Shown here piece by piece: positions 1-12,082 of a stretch of DNA of 64,000 nucleotides (positions within the stretch are counted from its first letter, which is position 1; each line of letters begins with the position of its first letter). The position numbers and the translations under genes are program-made. The notes beneath the pieces were generated by a model. The model was not told where the DNA came from, did not search any database, and saw only the letters and a list, made by a program, of their open reading frames with translations. This stretch comes from Gnomoniopsis sp. IMI 355080 (taxonomy: Eukaryota; Ascomycota; Sordariomycetes; Diaporthales; Gnomoniaceae): contig JAPEVC010000001.1 of the NCBI GenBank assembly GCA_027946555.1, positions 310,001-374,000 on the forward strand. The letters are read 5' to 3'.

Positions 1-134
1 CTCTGAGCGTCATCATGAGGCGTCTTCTTCTCTATTTTCGACTTGTATTGGACATCAAAGAGCTCGGAGTAGAGATCTGCGCCCAACAGGCGTGGTAGGT
101 CAGGAAAGATCTTGAGGTCATCGTGATGCTCCAT
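1..134 (-). CDS. Partial hypothetical protein, runs off the left edge
   Basis: Reading on the minus strand from the ATG at 134, 44 codons stay open to the window edge. The peptide begins MEHHDDLKIFPDLPRLLGAD and is followed by an acidic and lysine-rich stretch. Amino-acid use looks protein-like (periodic hydrophobics, DLPRLLGADLYSELFDV), while the two other frames give low-complexity text. The frame is also open upstream of this ATG as far as a possible acceptor (TTCAG, near 200), so the ATG at 134 may be internal and an upstream exon may exist. I do not recognise the family. The sequence above it (about 200-310) is pyrimidine-rich on this strand, like a 5' leader. Confidence 0.35.
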   Translation of the reverse strand, partial: MEHHDDLKIFPDLPRLLGADLYSELFDVQYKSKIEKKTPHDDAQ

Positions 135-1046
135 GGTACCAAAGGCAAGAAAAGGCTGCTTTTGTTGATGGTCTTGGGGTCCAATGCAAGCAATACACTG
201 AATTTCTTTTGATGTGTTGAAATCCCTTCAGTAGGCGTGTGTTGGGTGCGAGTGCTTCTAAGACGACAAAGTAAAGAGAGTTGTTGAGAGAAAGTTGACC
301 TGAAGGCATCCAAGCTTTGTGTCACTTGAAAGGTCAGATCTAGGGTGGAAATACAGGCAGCTGCAAACTCTCATACAGCATTAGCAGCTGTATGTGAAAA
401 GTGTCCTGGAAAAGTGAATGGAAGGTGAAGGCAGTTGGTTGGTATCGTACGTTCTTCACCTTTGGTCCAACCCAGAATACGTACTCTTCGCCTTCAAAAC
501 GATTGTGAGTCCCCGGGGACGACTCTAGACAAATTTTGTGCGATCTTGAGCTGTACGGTACTAGAATTTCATTCGCATGCAGTAGACCGGAGTACATATG
601 GTTTGCAAGACTATATTCTCATATGCTCGCTCAAATAATGTAACGGACTGCACGAAACACGACCAAGTATCGCCTGTCAATTTCGGCCCAGTCTAGTCTT
701 CTACTTCTGTCAGTACCATAGGCACATCATGCTGCACTGTCACGTCTTCTTTGACCCATGGCCTTGACCTAGACTCAGGCGTATCTACTTTAGAGCAATG
801 GACTGGCAATAAGAGACAGTTCACGGATCGAGATTATCACCAATCAAGACTTGACGTAACCCGTCGTGCGACAAGCTCCGAAATAATAAACCTAGTGGGA
901 AAGCTTCAAGGCGGCTTTTCTTTATGGACTGCACGTATCAAAAGACTCTTGTGGATGGTAATTCAATTTCATTTGCAAGCTAGTTAGGGGTATCAATACT
1001 CAGTATCCGCCTGGCCACCCCACGCATGCCTTCAAAAAACTTGTCC
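135..1046. other. Intergenic region between the left-edge gene and the 3' end of GCN2
   Basis: About 0.9 kb. It should hold the leader or first exon of the left-edge gene (to about 330) and the 3' untranslated region of GCN2 (just below 1047). The short open frames here have no recognisable content and no splice-supported continuation. No RNA gene or repeat seen. Confidence 0.5.
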
Positions 1047-4000
1047 CTACCGGGTCAAATCGTAATATACACAACTGCCGGTGCGGAAATTGTAAACGAA
1101 CGCTCCCTTCGTCGCAGAATCTCGAATCTCCGTCAGAATGTCCTGCACATCGCGTACATATTGCTTCTCGACGTTTGAAATGTCCAACTTGCGCCAGGTC
1201 TCAGGCTCGGATAACTTTGTGCGGTTGACAGCCTGCAAAACGTTATCGCTGGTCTCGATTGCCACAATGGGTCCGTCCTGGAAGCCCTGAAGAAGCTTTG
1301 AGGCTGCAACTTGGGCTTCCTCGACGACCTTTTGGCGGTTGAATTTCTTGGATTTGGTTTGTGCGGTCAGCACGCGGACGGCCTGCTTGGCTCCGCTGCT
1401 ATGACCGCTAGGATAGGGACTATATTCCCCTTGTGTAGTAGTCTCAGAAGGACCGGGGCGAGTTCTGGTTGTGATTCGAAGGACCGAGTCGCGCTCGCGC
1501 ATCTCAGTGCGCAGCCAATTGATCAGCTCCCGAGCGTGGACGTCGGCTTCGGGAGTGTCTCTGGTCCACAGCGTCTTCACCTTGAGGACCTCGGGCTTGA
1601 CAATCACGATCCAAGCAGGTTGAGTCTCGGATCTGTCACCAAGCAATTCATCAGAAGAACGCGCGTTGTTAGCGAGCTGGGCACTGATGCCGTTGTCCAG
1701 TAAGTCCCTGAGAACCTCGAGTGCAGTCGAGCGTCGAATTTCCGGGTCGAAGCTTGCAACGAGCACGTCGTAGAACTTCTCGTTAAAGATATTGTGAGAG
1801 CGATCTTGAGCAGCCTTCTTGGAGGATAGCTTGCTGTGGCTCTTAGCCGGTAACTGAACAAGACTGTCCCAGTTGAAGGTCACTCCGACGGCGTGGCGTT
1901 GACTCAGCGAGCCACCGCCGGCCATGTGTCGGTGATCCTTGATGAGGCTGTCGTAGCGGCCACCACCAGCGAGAACCTCCCTGAATTTGCCGCCTTCGAA
2001 ATTGCAAGCAAACATTATGCCGCCCTTGAAGAATGCTTCATTGACGCAGTAAAGCGGATTGACGAACATCTTGACTTTCACGCCAAAGCGCTTGGTGAAC
2101 TCGTGAACCTCCTTCAGGTGGGCGATGGTAGAAGCTGCCTTGCGGTAGTACTCGGTTTCACCAAACACAGTCTTCAATTGAGCGAAAGCTTTGCTCGGAG
2201 CATGGCGAAAATCAAATCGAGAAAGCTCGTCAAGGCTCGTCGCGGAGACACCGCATTTCGGAGATCGGAGCTCAATACGGAGCAATTTCCAGTTCATATC
2301 CTTGGAATGGAGCTTGCTAAGGGCCTCTGCGGCGGCCCGCCTGGCCGGTTTTTCGATGCCACAGAAGTCGAAGATGAGCTCCAGGAGATCAGAGTGGTTG
2401 ATCTGGAAGGCCATTTGGCTAGTGGAAAGCGCAGGGAACGTGTCCACGATTTGGTCGACAACCTTCAGCACACTTGCCTCTTTCAATGACAGGTCCAATG
2501 CATCTGTTGTGACGACGTTGAAATCGGCTACATCGTACTGGAGAGGTTGACCACCAATTTTCTGGGCCCGGAACACACTTCCAAACGAATATGAGGGCCC
2601 TAGAATCGGGTTCTTAGCCTTGGCTAGCATTCGCGCGTGGCCCATCATTTGGTCGTAAGGAAGCTGCAACAGTGCACCGTTGCTATCTAGCAATTTGACC
2701 GCGTCGCGGGTTTGATAGTACGCTGAGTAAGGATACAGGTTCGGAGAGGGTGTCTCGAGGGCGCCGTGGCTCTTGAAGATGGAGATTAGCGTCTCTTTGG
2801 TAATGCGCCGGTAGAGGTACTCCATGGCGGTGGGTGATTGGTCGTTGAAGTCCCAAGCAAAGTCCCTCGCTTGATCGACCTTTGAAGATGAGAAAAACAT
2901 CTTCAGTACCTTTTCGTAGTAAGGCGTGGTGGGATCTGCTATCGCTGCGATAGCACGTCGAATAGTGTCACCCTCCATCTCGTCCGGGAGTTTGTTGGAC
3001 TCAAGCAGCTCGGCGCTCGATGGGCGCTCTGTGGGATCGTGATTCACCAACGAGAGGATTATCTCTGCCTGAGCGGCGGTAGAGTCAAAATCTGATGGGA
3101 GGGTCGGATAGGGTCTGCGGAGCTGCTCGAGAACTTGAGCCCGCTCCATGCCGCCCATCGCTGGTCTGCACATCTCAAAGAACATGATCCCCAGAGAGTA
3201 CATATCCACTTTCGTAGTGTAGCTCCCCTTGCCGCCAGATCGAACTTCTGGGGCAACGTACACGGACGTTCCTACACTTCGAGTCTCGTCTGCTTGGTCG
3301 AACTCAGCATTGGATGTGTGACCGGCAGCAATCTCGCCGGTGCTCGCGAGTCCAAAGTCACCGATTTTGACGTTGTTAACGCCACTGACGCTGACGCTGA
3401 TGAAGATATTGTCCGGCTTCAGGTCACGGTGTATCACGTTGAGACCATGGATGTGGACCAGACCTTGCAGGATTTGACGGAATAATCGCCAGACTTCAGT
3501 CTTATTCTGGTAGAGGTTGTTGTGTTGGATGAGATCGCGAAGAGTCTATCACATCATTCGGTAGTTAGCTTGGTCCCAATATGTGTCAGTCATCGCCCCA
3601 GAGCAAAATCCCAAGGGTTGCTTGTAAACCACTTCAAGTGTAGTTAAAACAAAATCGCACATCAGCTAGGTCCTCTCTGAGTCCGCCTTATCTGGGATAT
3701 TCTGCCCTTGAGTACATATTTGCAGGGGCAATCGTCCAGGCTGGGCAGAGAAAGGGCAAGACTCACTCGCTTTTCACAATATTCCATCTAGTAGGGCATG
3801 TAAGCATGTATCGAGCAGAGCTTGAGCATTGCACAGGAGGGAGATACTTACGGAGATGTATATGACCGTCGTGAATCGTCGATGACTGAATCGTCGCTCA
3901 CGTGGAGGGCCAAGTTCGCGGTGCTCGCCACCGCCGTGCTCTTCGACCTCCGAATCGTCCTCGGAATCGGATTCGTCATCTTCCTCGTCATCCTCATCAT

Positions 4001-6390
4001 CGTTCTCATCTTCTTCGTCCTCGATGGCTTCACTATCATCCTCAAAGGCAATTTGGAGCGCATCGCTCCCTAGGCGACGACTGGATGAGATGAAGTCCAG
4101 AGGACCCTGGCTCGCCGCAAACTCAACGTTGAAACCGGCGTCGGAACCAGTGTCGCCGTAGTCCTCGTCGGAACCACTCGAGACATTATCGTCGAGTGAC
4201 GAGGTGGGCACTTCCTCCATCCAAGTTGTATAGTATCGTACCACAGCAGGGTGACTAAGCTGGGCTAGCAATTTCACTTCCTTCAAGACTTCGTTGATGC
4301 GGGCTTGGGAGCGTTGTGTGATCTTCTTGATTGCTATACACGTTGAAACGTCAGCAGTTGTGGATTACAAAGAGGGTTTGTATTGAGAGATAGCCGTAGC
4401 ATGGTGATGATTGAGAAATCGAGATCCTCCGTCATATGGAAAAGAGTTCCCGTAAGAGAATCAAGACTCGCCCAAACCAGCATGGAAGCAGGAGTATTGG
4501 AGAGTCACGAATGCTCAGATGTTTGTAGTCAAGGAACGACTTACCATAAATCTGCCCATCCATCCTCTTTCTGGCCTTGACAACCTCACCAAAGCCACCT
4601 TTGCCAAGACGACCTTCTTCCACAAAATCCTCTTTGTATCTTGAGTGAGGACCGCGAGTGACTGTAGAGTCTGCTCGAGGCCTTCCGCGTATGGGTGTAT
4701 TTGGGCCAAGCATGGTATCAGAGACTGTCTCTTCGACTAGCACAGGAGCGTCGGTTGCGAGAAACTCGCTCGAACTCAAGTCAAACGGGCGAGGTCTCTG
4801 CTTCGGATCCGACTGGAAGAAAGACGAGACCAGGTCAGCCAACGCGTGAGAAAGTGGAAGAGACTCCATGAGGTCCTTGGGTGACTGATGCTTCTGGGCG
4901 ATATCGAGCCCTCGAATCATTTGAAGAAAGACGAGACCGAAGTCCCAGATATCAGTCTTCTGGGTGTACTGGGGACTGGACTGTGCGGCAATCTCTGGCG
5001 GAAACCAATATGCAGACCGTGCATCAGTCATGGATGTTGAAGTCTTGCCGGTCTTGCACATGTTGTGCAGCTCTCTCTGATACGCCACATCAGCAAGCTT
5101 GGGGGTCATGTCGCCTGTTGGCTCGGTGACCAGGAGGATGTTGTTAGGATGAATGTCCCCGTGGACGAGTCCGCGGCTGTGGAGCCAGCCCAGTGCATCG
5201 AGGAGAGTCAATGTGAAGCTACGACATCTATTGACTTCCAGGGTCACAGACCAGCTCAAGAGTCGCTCTAGCGAGCCATCAGCTGTAAGTGGACTCAGAA
5301 CAAGGATGTTGCGGCTCATAGCGTTCCCATCATCCGTGATGTCTACAGTCCGATCCACACGATACCCAATGACCTCGACAATAGCCTTGTGCCGGTTGGA
5401 TCTCAAGGATTCCAAGCGGTCCTCCAAGATCCCCAGCTGCTTTCGGAATTGCTGTTCTTTCCCAACAGAGTCCACTCGAACCTGCTTCAAGGCAAGTCGA
5501 GGACGCTTCTGTCCCGAAGGAAGTATGGGGCGTACTTCGTGGACGACTGTGAGGGGGCCGCGTAGGAACTCCTCTTTGCCATTGACAGCATTGAACATGA
5601 TGGAGTGGCCCGTGTTGTCGGTCAACTTGCACGTCTGGTCGAACGTGACAATGTTTTCATCTTCGTAGACTCGACTATCGGATGGAGTGGCGAAAGCGAC
5701 GGTATATTGGCGATCTTTCTTTCGTGCCTCTTGCTCCTTATCCTTCATGCGCCTGACCTCGTCCTTGACCATCTCCTGGAGGACACGGTCCTCTTCCTTG
5801 GATTCTTCCATTCTCTTGTTCTCCTCTTGTCGCTTCAGCTCCTCTGCCCTCTGCGCGATGGCGGCTTCGTGTGCTGCGCGTTCTTCCTCGAGAGTCGGCA
5901 GGGCCTTTCCAGCAGCTTTGGCATCGGCAGCTTCTTGCAAGATTTCTTGGATACCCTCAACAATACGAAAGATCATTTCCTGTTCCTCCTTGGCGAAAAT
6001 GGCCGGCTGGGTCTCCACGAACTTTTGGATCTTGAACAATGTAGATTCCCTGAGGTTTTTGTGACTCTTCAACGTCAGGAGGGGCTCAGACTTGGGATAA
6101 GTGGCCACCAAAACGACACCCAAGGTGAGAGTGATGTCCTCGTCTGAAGGTGCCTTGATGCAAATAGAAAATGCAGGTGTTGACTTGTTCCAAGCACTGT
6201 GAGTAGCTGTCTCTTCATAGAAGTCTTCACCATAGATAGCCTGTAGAGCTAACACCTCATTGCTCTGAAGCTCTTCATACTTCATGGTTGCAGGTTGGGG
6301 TGTTGAAGGTGACATTGGCGTAACTGCTTTGTCTGGAGCAACTGCACTGCTCCCGTTGGTCTTGTTCTTCTTCTTCTTGTTTCCAGCCAT
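1047..6390 (-). CDS. GCN2: eIF2-alpha kinase Gcn2 (cpc-3 type)
   Basis: Gcn2 phosphorylates eIF2-alpha when uncharged tRNA accumulates and starts general amino-acid control. Exons: 6390-4545, 4333-3852, 3787-3767 and 3545-1047; junctions keep frame and give 1615 aa. Domain order is classical: RWD at about 38-150 (LQSNEVLALQAIYGEDFYEE), a charged helical linker at 155-228, a pseudokinase at about 240-545 with HGD (410-412) in place of HRD, and an active kinase. The kinase has a glycine loop GKGGFGEV at 596-603, YAIKKI formed across the first junction, a long acidic insert typical of Gcn2, HRDLKPDN with D824, and DFG at D846. After it come a HisRS-like domain (about 970-1370) and a C-terminal ribosome/dimer domain. 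Exon 3 is only 21 bases. The start ATG follows NNN-free leader sequence and is the first ATG in frame with the RWD. Certain at family level. Confidence 0.97.
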
Positions 6391-7216
6391 CGTAGGCTTT
6401 TACCTGTTGACTGTGAATGATGAATATTTTTTTGATATTAGGTTGTGGGATGATAAACTCTTGACTTTAGATTGTGGAACAATCGCCTCTTGCGTTTAGG
6501 CTGTGTGATCATCGCCTGCTGATTTGAGGGCCAGATGACAGTGTTCCTCGAGTATTCAATGATGTTCCAGCAGAGTCCAGTTTTGTAGAACAGTTGTGAG
6601 AAGATATCCCTGTGGAATGTGGCCGGTTGACACTGGAAGGTGAGGCTTGACTCAGAGATAGTAAGCTCTTCGAGAGACAAGAACAACCAAGAAGTTTCAC
6701 AGCCAATGTTTGGCTGTGAGACTTTTAGCAAGATGAGCCCATGTTTAATATAGAATGTGCTAGATTATTATATGGGGAAGTGAAGTAAATAAACCAACAG
6801 AAGATGCGACGAGAACGCAGTTGTTGCCACAAGAAGATGAAAGGCGACGAAGTATCGCGAACTTACAGCGGCGTGGATTCGCTGATCAGATGGATTGACT
6901 TATGTGGATCGCTGCAGGGGCCAGCTGCTGGGAGTACCCCTGTGCACAGCGCTAAAACGTCCAAGCAAGGGTGCAATTGCGACTGCCATTGTCCCTGCAG
7001 CCGCCATGACAGCCATGGCACAAAGTCTACAAATCCCATGTCAACAACCTCAACCAGGAAACGCGTCCATGATTTAAAGTGGCTGCCCGACTTAACCTCT
7101 TCCAATTCGCCTCCACGACCCTGACTCAACACACTACACATTCGAAACCGTCCATGATTACAATTCAGACTTAATAGCGCACTACGCAACTTTCAAGTCC
7201 CACCTCAAAAGCCACG
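6391..7216. promoter_or_regulatory. Shared upstream region of GCN2 (-) and cut12 (+)
   Basis: About 0.8 kb between two divergent start codons, so it must contain both promoters and leaders. The GCN2 side (6391-6780) is AT-rich with T-runs; the cut12 side is mixed. Short open frames on both strands (60-108 codons) show no family resemblance. No specific factor site is claimed. Confidence 0.5.
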
Positions 7217-9219
7217 ATGCTTGGATGGGCATTGAATAAGGCGACTGGAAACGCGCCGAACGCGCCTCCTGCTCCTGGTCCAGGTAACCTCGACATTTCC
7301 TTGCGCATAACGATCAAGGCTGCATATGGGACCTAATACTTGCTATTTTCACAGACGACACCTTCGTCGACCAGCCAGACACTCCCGCGCCGGTCTTCGC
7401 CGCACGAGCTTTCAAGCGTGCCATCTTCGGCACGCCGGCACCACCCAACAAGGACGCCCCCAAAACGCAAACGAGAGCAGCCGACGCCAAGGCCGACAAG
7501 GCCGCCCTCAGACCTACCATACCTGACAACAAGGCGTACGATTCTCCTTCAAAGCCTCAGGGCATACTCCTGACGCCTGGTACAGGCACGTCGCGCAGGA
7601 AGCGAGTCTCCTTTGGGCGCGAAATCAAGGCTACTACCAACGGAATGGTGGCCGGCACCGGCGATGACACCGCCCTGACGCGTCCTAGGACGAAACTGCA
7701 AGAGGCTCTGGAAAATTCGCGAAAACGGAGGGACAAGAGACGCTCAACCGAAGACGACGCTAGGAAGCTCGACTTTGACCCGGACGTCAACGACGATGAC
7801 CCCGACGACGTGTGGGAGGAAATCGACGATGGCGATCGGGAGGCCGATGGCACAGTGGATCTGAACGAGCCGCGATCGCAGTCGGGCCGGTACTGGAAAG
7901 GCGAGTTTCAGAAGTATCACGAGGAAGCGCAGGCAGAGATGGAGAAGCTTGTTAAGTACAAGCAGCTCGCAAAGTCATATGCAAAAGCCAAGGATGCTGA
8001 GGCTCTAGACTTGTCTGGGCGCCTCAAGGAGGAACAGGCCAAAGTGGTCGAGATGGAACGCAAGATTGCCGAAGTAGCGGGTCAGGTTGGAGCTAAGCAC
8101 GGCAGGAACGGCGGTGTGCAAGAGGATAAGGAGCTGATGAAGGACCTTACTAGGCAGAAAGCCCTTGTATTACAGTACAAAAAGAGGGTTGACGAGCTGG
8201 AGGCCGCACTGAGAGACTCAGGGTATGAAACAGAAGCAAACAGGCGGCGACGTGGAGGGCCACTGATTGGTTCAGAGCAAGCCAAAGAGCTCAGTGATCT
8301 GCGCCACGAGCTTCAACGCGTCAAGACCGACCTAAGCACAGTTCAGGATCGGGAGCGAAAGGCTGATATGGAAAAGAGGGAGCTCGAAAGGAAATTGAGC
8401 AGGAAGGAAACACAATATGACAGCCTCAAAGCCGAATACGACCGGTTGATGGATAAGAACAAGGCCTTAAGAGAAGAGGTTAACGGCCTGAGGCGCCCGT
8501 CTCAATCGGGCAACGGTGGACTGCTCAGAGAGAATCCTCAGGACCTATCTACCAAGGCCGGTGTGTCCAGTGCGTGGTCGAAGAAACTCGACGGACCCGA
8601 CTTTGACGTCGACAAAGAACAAGAGACGCTCCGTCGTGAGATGGACGACGTCAGCGTCACGATCAACAAGCTACAGCAAGACTTCAAGAGAAAATCAGAT
8701 TTCAAATCGCCCGTCCAGCGCAAAACTAGTGCCGACCTACAAGCCAAGTTCAATCGCACACCGAAATTTGACGATGACACCCAGGACCTTCTCCAACACC
8801 GGCCTATCTCGTCCATCAGGCGGACTTCGACTCCTTTGGGTCGTCCAATCAGCCGCGGAAGCAAGAGGACAATGTCTGGCAGGGTTGTCGACAAGAAGTC
8901 GGATCCCTTTAGTCTAGCTTCTACCAGAGGCACGCCTCGACAAGCGGATACGCCAAAGACGATTGATTTGGCCCGACTGAGCAACAAGAGTCGGCTTGGT
9001 CTTATTACGGAGCGGGCATTGGACAGCGAGTCAGATCCCGAGCCCAAGTCCAACAGCGTTCCTAGCAGCCGAAACATCTCCACGCGGTCATCGCTTTCCT
9101 CCGACAGACGAGCTGCTGCTATTGCCAGACTTGAGCAGAAGAGGGCAGAGAGAAGAAAGGCTCGTGAGCGTCCTTCGATTGCGGGAAAAGAGAACATTCC
9201 AGAGAATATCAGGCGTTGA
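7217..9219 (+). CDS. cut12: Spindle pole body-associated protein, Cut12 family
   Basis: Cut12 of fission yeast sits on the spindle pole body and promotes mitotic activation through Polo kinase. Exon 1 is 7217-7283 and exon 2 is 7355-9219; the 71-base intron joins PAPGP to DDTFVDQPDTPAPVFAARAF in frame, giving 643 aa. The conserved fungal N-terminal block (MLGWAL, then DTPAPVFAARAFKRAIFGTP) and the VSFG motif (RKRVSFGREI, near residue 115) are visible; a VxF-type sequence near there could be a PP1-docking site, as is known for Cut12 (inference). Residues about 190-380 are a long charged coiled coil (FQKYHEEAQAEMEKL, then several heptad runs). The C-terminal third is low-complexity with Ser/Arg-rich parts. 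The ATG context (gccacgATG) is good. It lies tandem and 313 bases upstream of ureF. Confidence 0.88.
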
Positions 9220-9532
9220 TGGCATGTCGTGGAGAGCAGACGAGTTAGTACGTAGCTTGGTGGCGTTTCTCATTATTTCGATCAGCGGCACTCAAGCGAC
9301 GATGGCATTCACATTATTGTTGACAGTGTAATCAGGTAATAGACCTGGGCAACAAAGGATGATGGTTATGAGGCATTGATGTGGGCCAACGAGGATTGTT
9401 TGTTGGTTGATACGGTAAATGATTATTGGGCTTGTCGAAAGCGCAGCCCCGCAGCCGCCTGTAATATTGAACTAGAGATACCATGAACTTTTTTCATCTT
9501 CACACTTCAGCCGTGACCACCAAGTTTCGAAC
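9220..9532 (+). other. Short spacer between cut12 and ureF
   Basis: 313 bases with a tandem gene on each side. It should hold the cut12 3' end and the ureF promoter. Nothing distinct seen. Confidence 0.5.
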
Positions 9533-10600
9533 ATGAAAACGGCACACCCAGCGGAAGAACTCGACCACGAGTCACTTGGAAGCGTTGAAAATGAGATACG
9601 CGATCTAGAAGAGCGGCTGGCGCAGGCAAAAGCCCGCCGCAAGTCCCGGAACACTGCCCAAGTTGTTTACAGAGCTTATCACCACCAAGATGAGGATAGT
9701 GGTCCTCCACACCCACCACGCTTTCCAACAAGTAGAACCTCTCCATTCACTCATGCATGCACCTTCACGGTAAGCTAACAATTCTCTCCAGTCCCCTCAT
9801 ATAACCCCACAACGCATTTTCATCTCCTCCTAGCCGATTCGGCCCTGCCCCTAGGCTCCTTCGCGTTCAGCAGCGGCCTCGAGTCCTACCTAGCTCACAC
9901 CCGGCCTACCTCGTCTTTTACCACCTTCCTACCCCTCTCCATCGCCTCCTATGCCTCCACCACTCTCCCGTTCCTTCTCGCCGCCCACCGCGACCCCACC
10001 AAGCTCGTCGCGCTCGACGATGCCCTCGACGCCGCCGTCGTCTGCACCGTTGGCAAGCGCGCCAGCGTCGCGCAGGGCCGAGCACTATTGGGAATCTGGG
10101 AGCGGTCATTCGCCACCGACGACGACGACAGCAGCGGCGGCGGCAGCTTTCATTTATCCGGTAGCGAGGCACGCCGGAGCTTGGACGCTTACGCCAAGCT
10201 CCTCCGCACGCCGGTTTCCAAGCGGCAGCAGGACGTGGAGAGCAATCGCAACAGCAACACCACCACTACCACCACCACCGGCTTACCGCCAGTAGCCGCG
10301 CACCTCGCGCCGCTGTTTGGAGCCATCGCGCACATCCTTGGCCTCAGCCTGGCGCAGACGGCGTATGTTTTTATGCTGGGGCACGTCAAGGCGCTGGTGT
10401 CGGCGGCTGTACGAGCCAATTTGCTGGGGCCATATGCAGCGCAGCGGGTGCTGGCATCACGGGAGACGCAGGAGATGATCCGGATGGCCATTGGGCGGGA
10501 GTGGGAGACGAAGCCGGAGGACGCAGGACAGTGCGTGCCCGTAATGGATCTATGGGTGGGGAGGCATGAGGTCCTTTATAGTCGAATATTCAATAGTTGA
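9533..10600 (+). CDS. ureF: Urease accessory protein UreF
   Basis: UreF works with UreD and UreG to load nickel into apo-urease in the cytosol. Exons 9533-9731 and 9792-10600 (335 aa). The 60-base intron starts GTAGAA, has a perfect GCTAAC branch site and ends CCAG; splicing yields FPTIPSYNPTTHFHLLLADS, continuing into the family hallmark SALPLGSFAFSSGLESYLAH. Other supports are the LLGIWERSF segment, a middle helix-rich part (AHLAPLFGAIAHILGLSLAQ), and the C-terminus ending GRHEVLYSRIFNS, which is the fungal UreF terminus. A fungal N-terminal extension of about 75 aa contains a short coiled coil (ENEIRDLEERLAQAKARRKS). A low-complexity insert at 10240-10290 (ACC/ACA repeats) encodes Asn/Ser then a Thr run, and is probably a loop. 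Confidence 0.92.
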
Positions 10601-12082
10601 TCCAGGACTGGAAGCTCCGAGCTGGATGTGCACGAGGTGGACAAAGCGGTCATGATTTTCATGGACACGGAAGGCTATTGGCAGGAGAGTAGATGAGGAT
10701 TGTTATGACAGTTACAGACTAAGAGTGCATGTGTAAGAAGGGGGACAACGATGATTGCCAGACCTCTTGTGGGTCTCTGTGCGACGCAGCGTCCACCTTG
10801 TCCCATAACGCTGTTCATTAATGCTGTCGTGGTGAAGCTGTCTAGGTCTTCAGAGAGACTTTGTCATGGACACCGCAAGGCACGTTCATTAGTGATATGT
10901 ATCTACACGAGGGACAACCAACCCACGGACGGCATGGTGGAATCAGTAATCCAGAGTCCACTTATTGAGAAGACGGCTTCATCATCAGATCAGTTTCTAA
11001 CGTGTTAGTCACGACTCACACATCAGGACGGGAAGTTCATGCTTGCAGTGCAAGAAGAGTGTCATCGATTTTTTTTTGTTTCGAAGATCTCAGTACCTAG
11101 TGAGACAGTCATGTCTACCAGGGGAACACGTCGTTGTGTCATAGAACCAGTTGTTCCTCAGCTATTCTCCCTCGTCGATTGCCGTTTTGTTGGACGCTGA
11201 CTTCCATCCTTTTTCTTCCCGTCCGTCAGCCTCGACAAAGAAGCCCAGCTGATGAGTCGTAGTAAGCCTTCCTCCATCCAGGAATAGCGAGAGTTTTGAA
11301 AACCCTTCCATATGTGTGATGTCCGCGCATGAACACCGTTGCGACCAGCAGGCCTCGTCTCTCTATTGTTTTCCGTCCTCGAGAGAAAAGCCTCGCATGC
11401 CCTAGTCGTAATTGTGGAAGTGTGTCTCGCGCTTCTCCCAGCTGATTTTGTGCCCCATATTAACCCGTCTATCTTGTCTATCAACGTTTCCCCCCATGCA
11501 CGCTGTAGACTTTTGAGTCGCCCCGACCAGAGATCCGAGAAATCCACTTTTGTCTATTATGTGCCAAGCGTGCCTTTCGAATAAAAGAGAAACAAGCAAA
11601 AATGAGAAAAAGCGCGGTGAGATGCCACCACGACCCATCTATCAGACCAAATCCTTTGTTTGGATTGAAGCGCGTAAAAGCATGACCGTCATAATGCGTT
11701 GACCTATTCCAGGGTATCTTTGACCCTAGATGGATGCTTCAAATTGCCTTCTGCAAACCGTGTCCATGGCATCCCGGATAATTCCACGTCTAATGGGTAT
11801 CAAAGAAGCATTCCGGGGCCGTGCAGAAAACAATGCAAATGCTGAAGTGCCAGAGACTTATGTAAAGTCCTCAGCATGCAAGCCAACTCTATTTTGACCC
11901 AGCGTCAAAACCGAGTCCATTTGGGTCATGTGCGCGCCGTTCTTTTGTCGGAAAAAGTGAAGATGATGGGTGGCTCGATCGCAAAGTAGGTTGTGTGCAA
12001 AGAACCATGCCGTGTAAACGAAGAACATAGACCAATAAAGAAAATAGTGCGTGGTCACGCAATGACGCGTTGAGCGTCTGGT
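10601..12082. other. Convergent intergenic region between ureF and DED1
   Basis: About 1.5 kb where two genes converge, so it holds two 3' ends. The DED1 3' untranslated region may be long. Open frames of 60-130 codons lie on both strands and overlap each other, without family content. There is a T-run near 11070. I see no RNA gene or mobile element. Confidence 0.45.

Noticed and set aside
1893..2489. 198-codon plus-strand frame opposite the HisRS-like part of GCN2
   Set aside because: Antisense to a certain coding exon; no splice sites or family content.
9759..9791. 22-base intron in ureF using the donor GTAAGC at about 9769
   Set aside because: Too short for a fungal intron and the frame does not reach LLLADSALPLG; the GTAGAA donor at 9732 fits.
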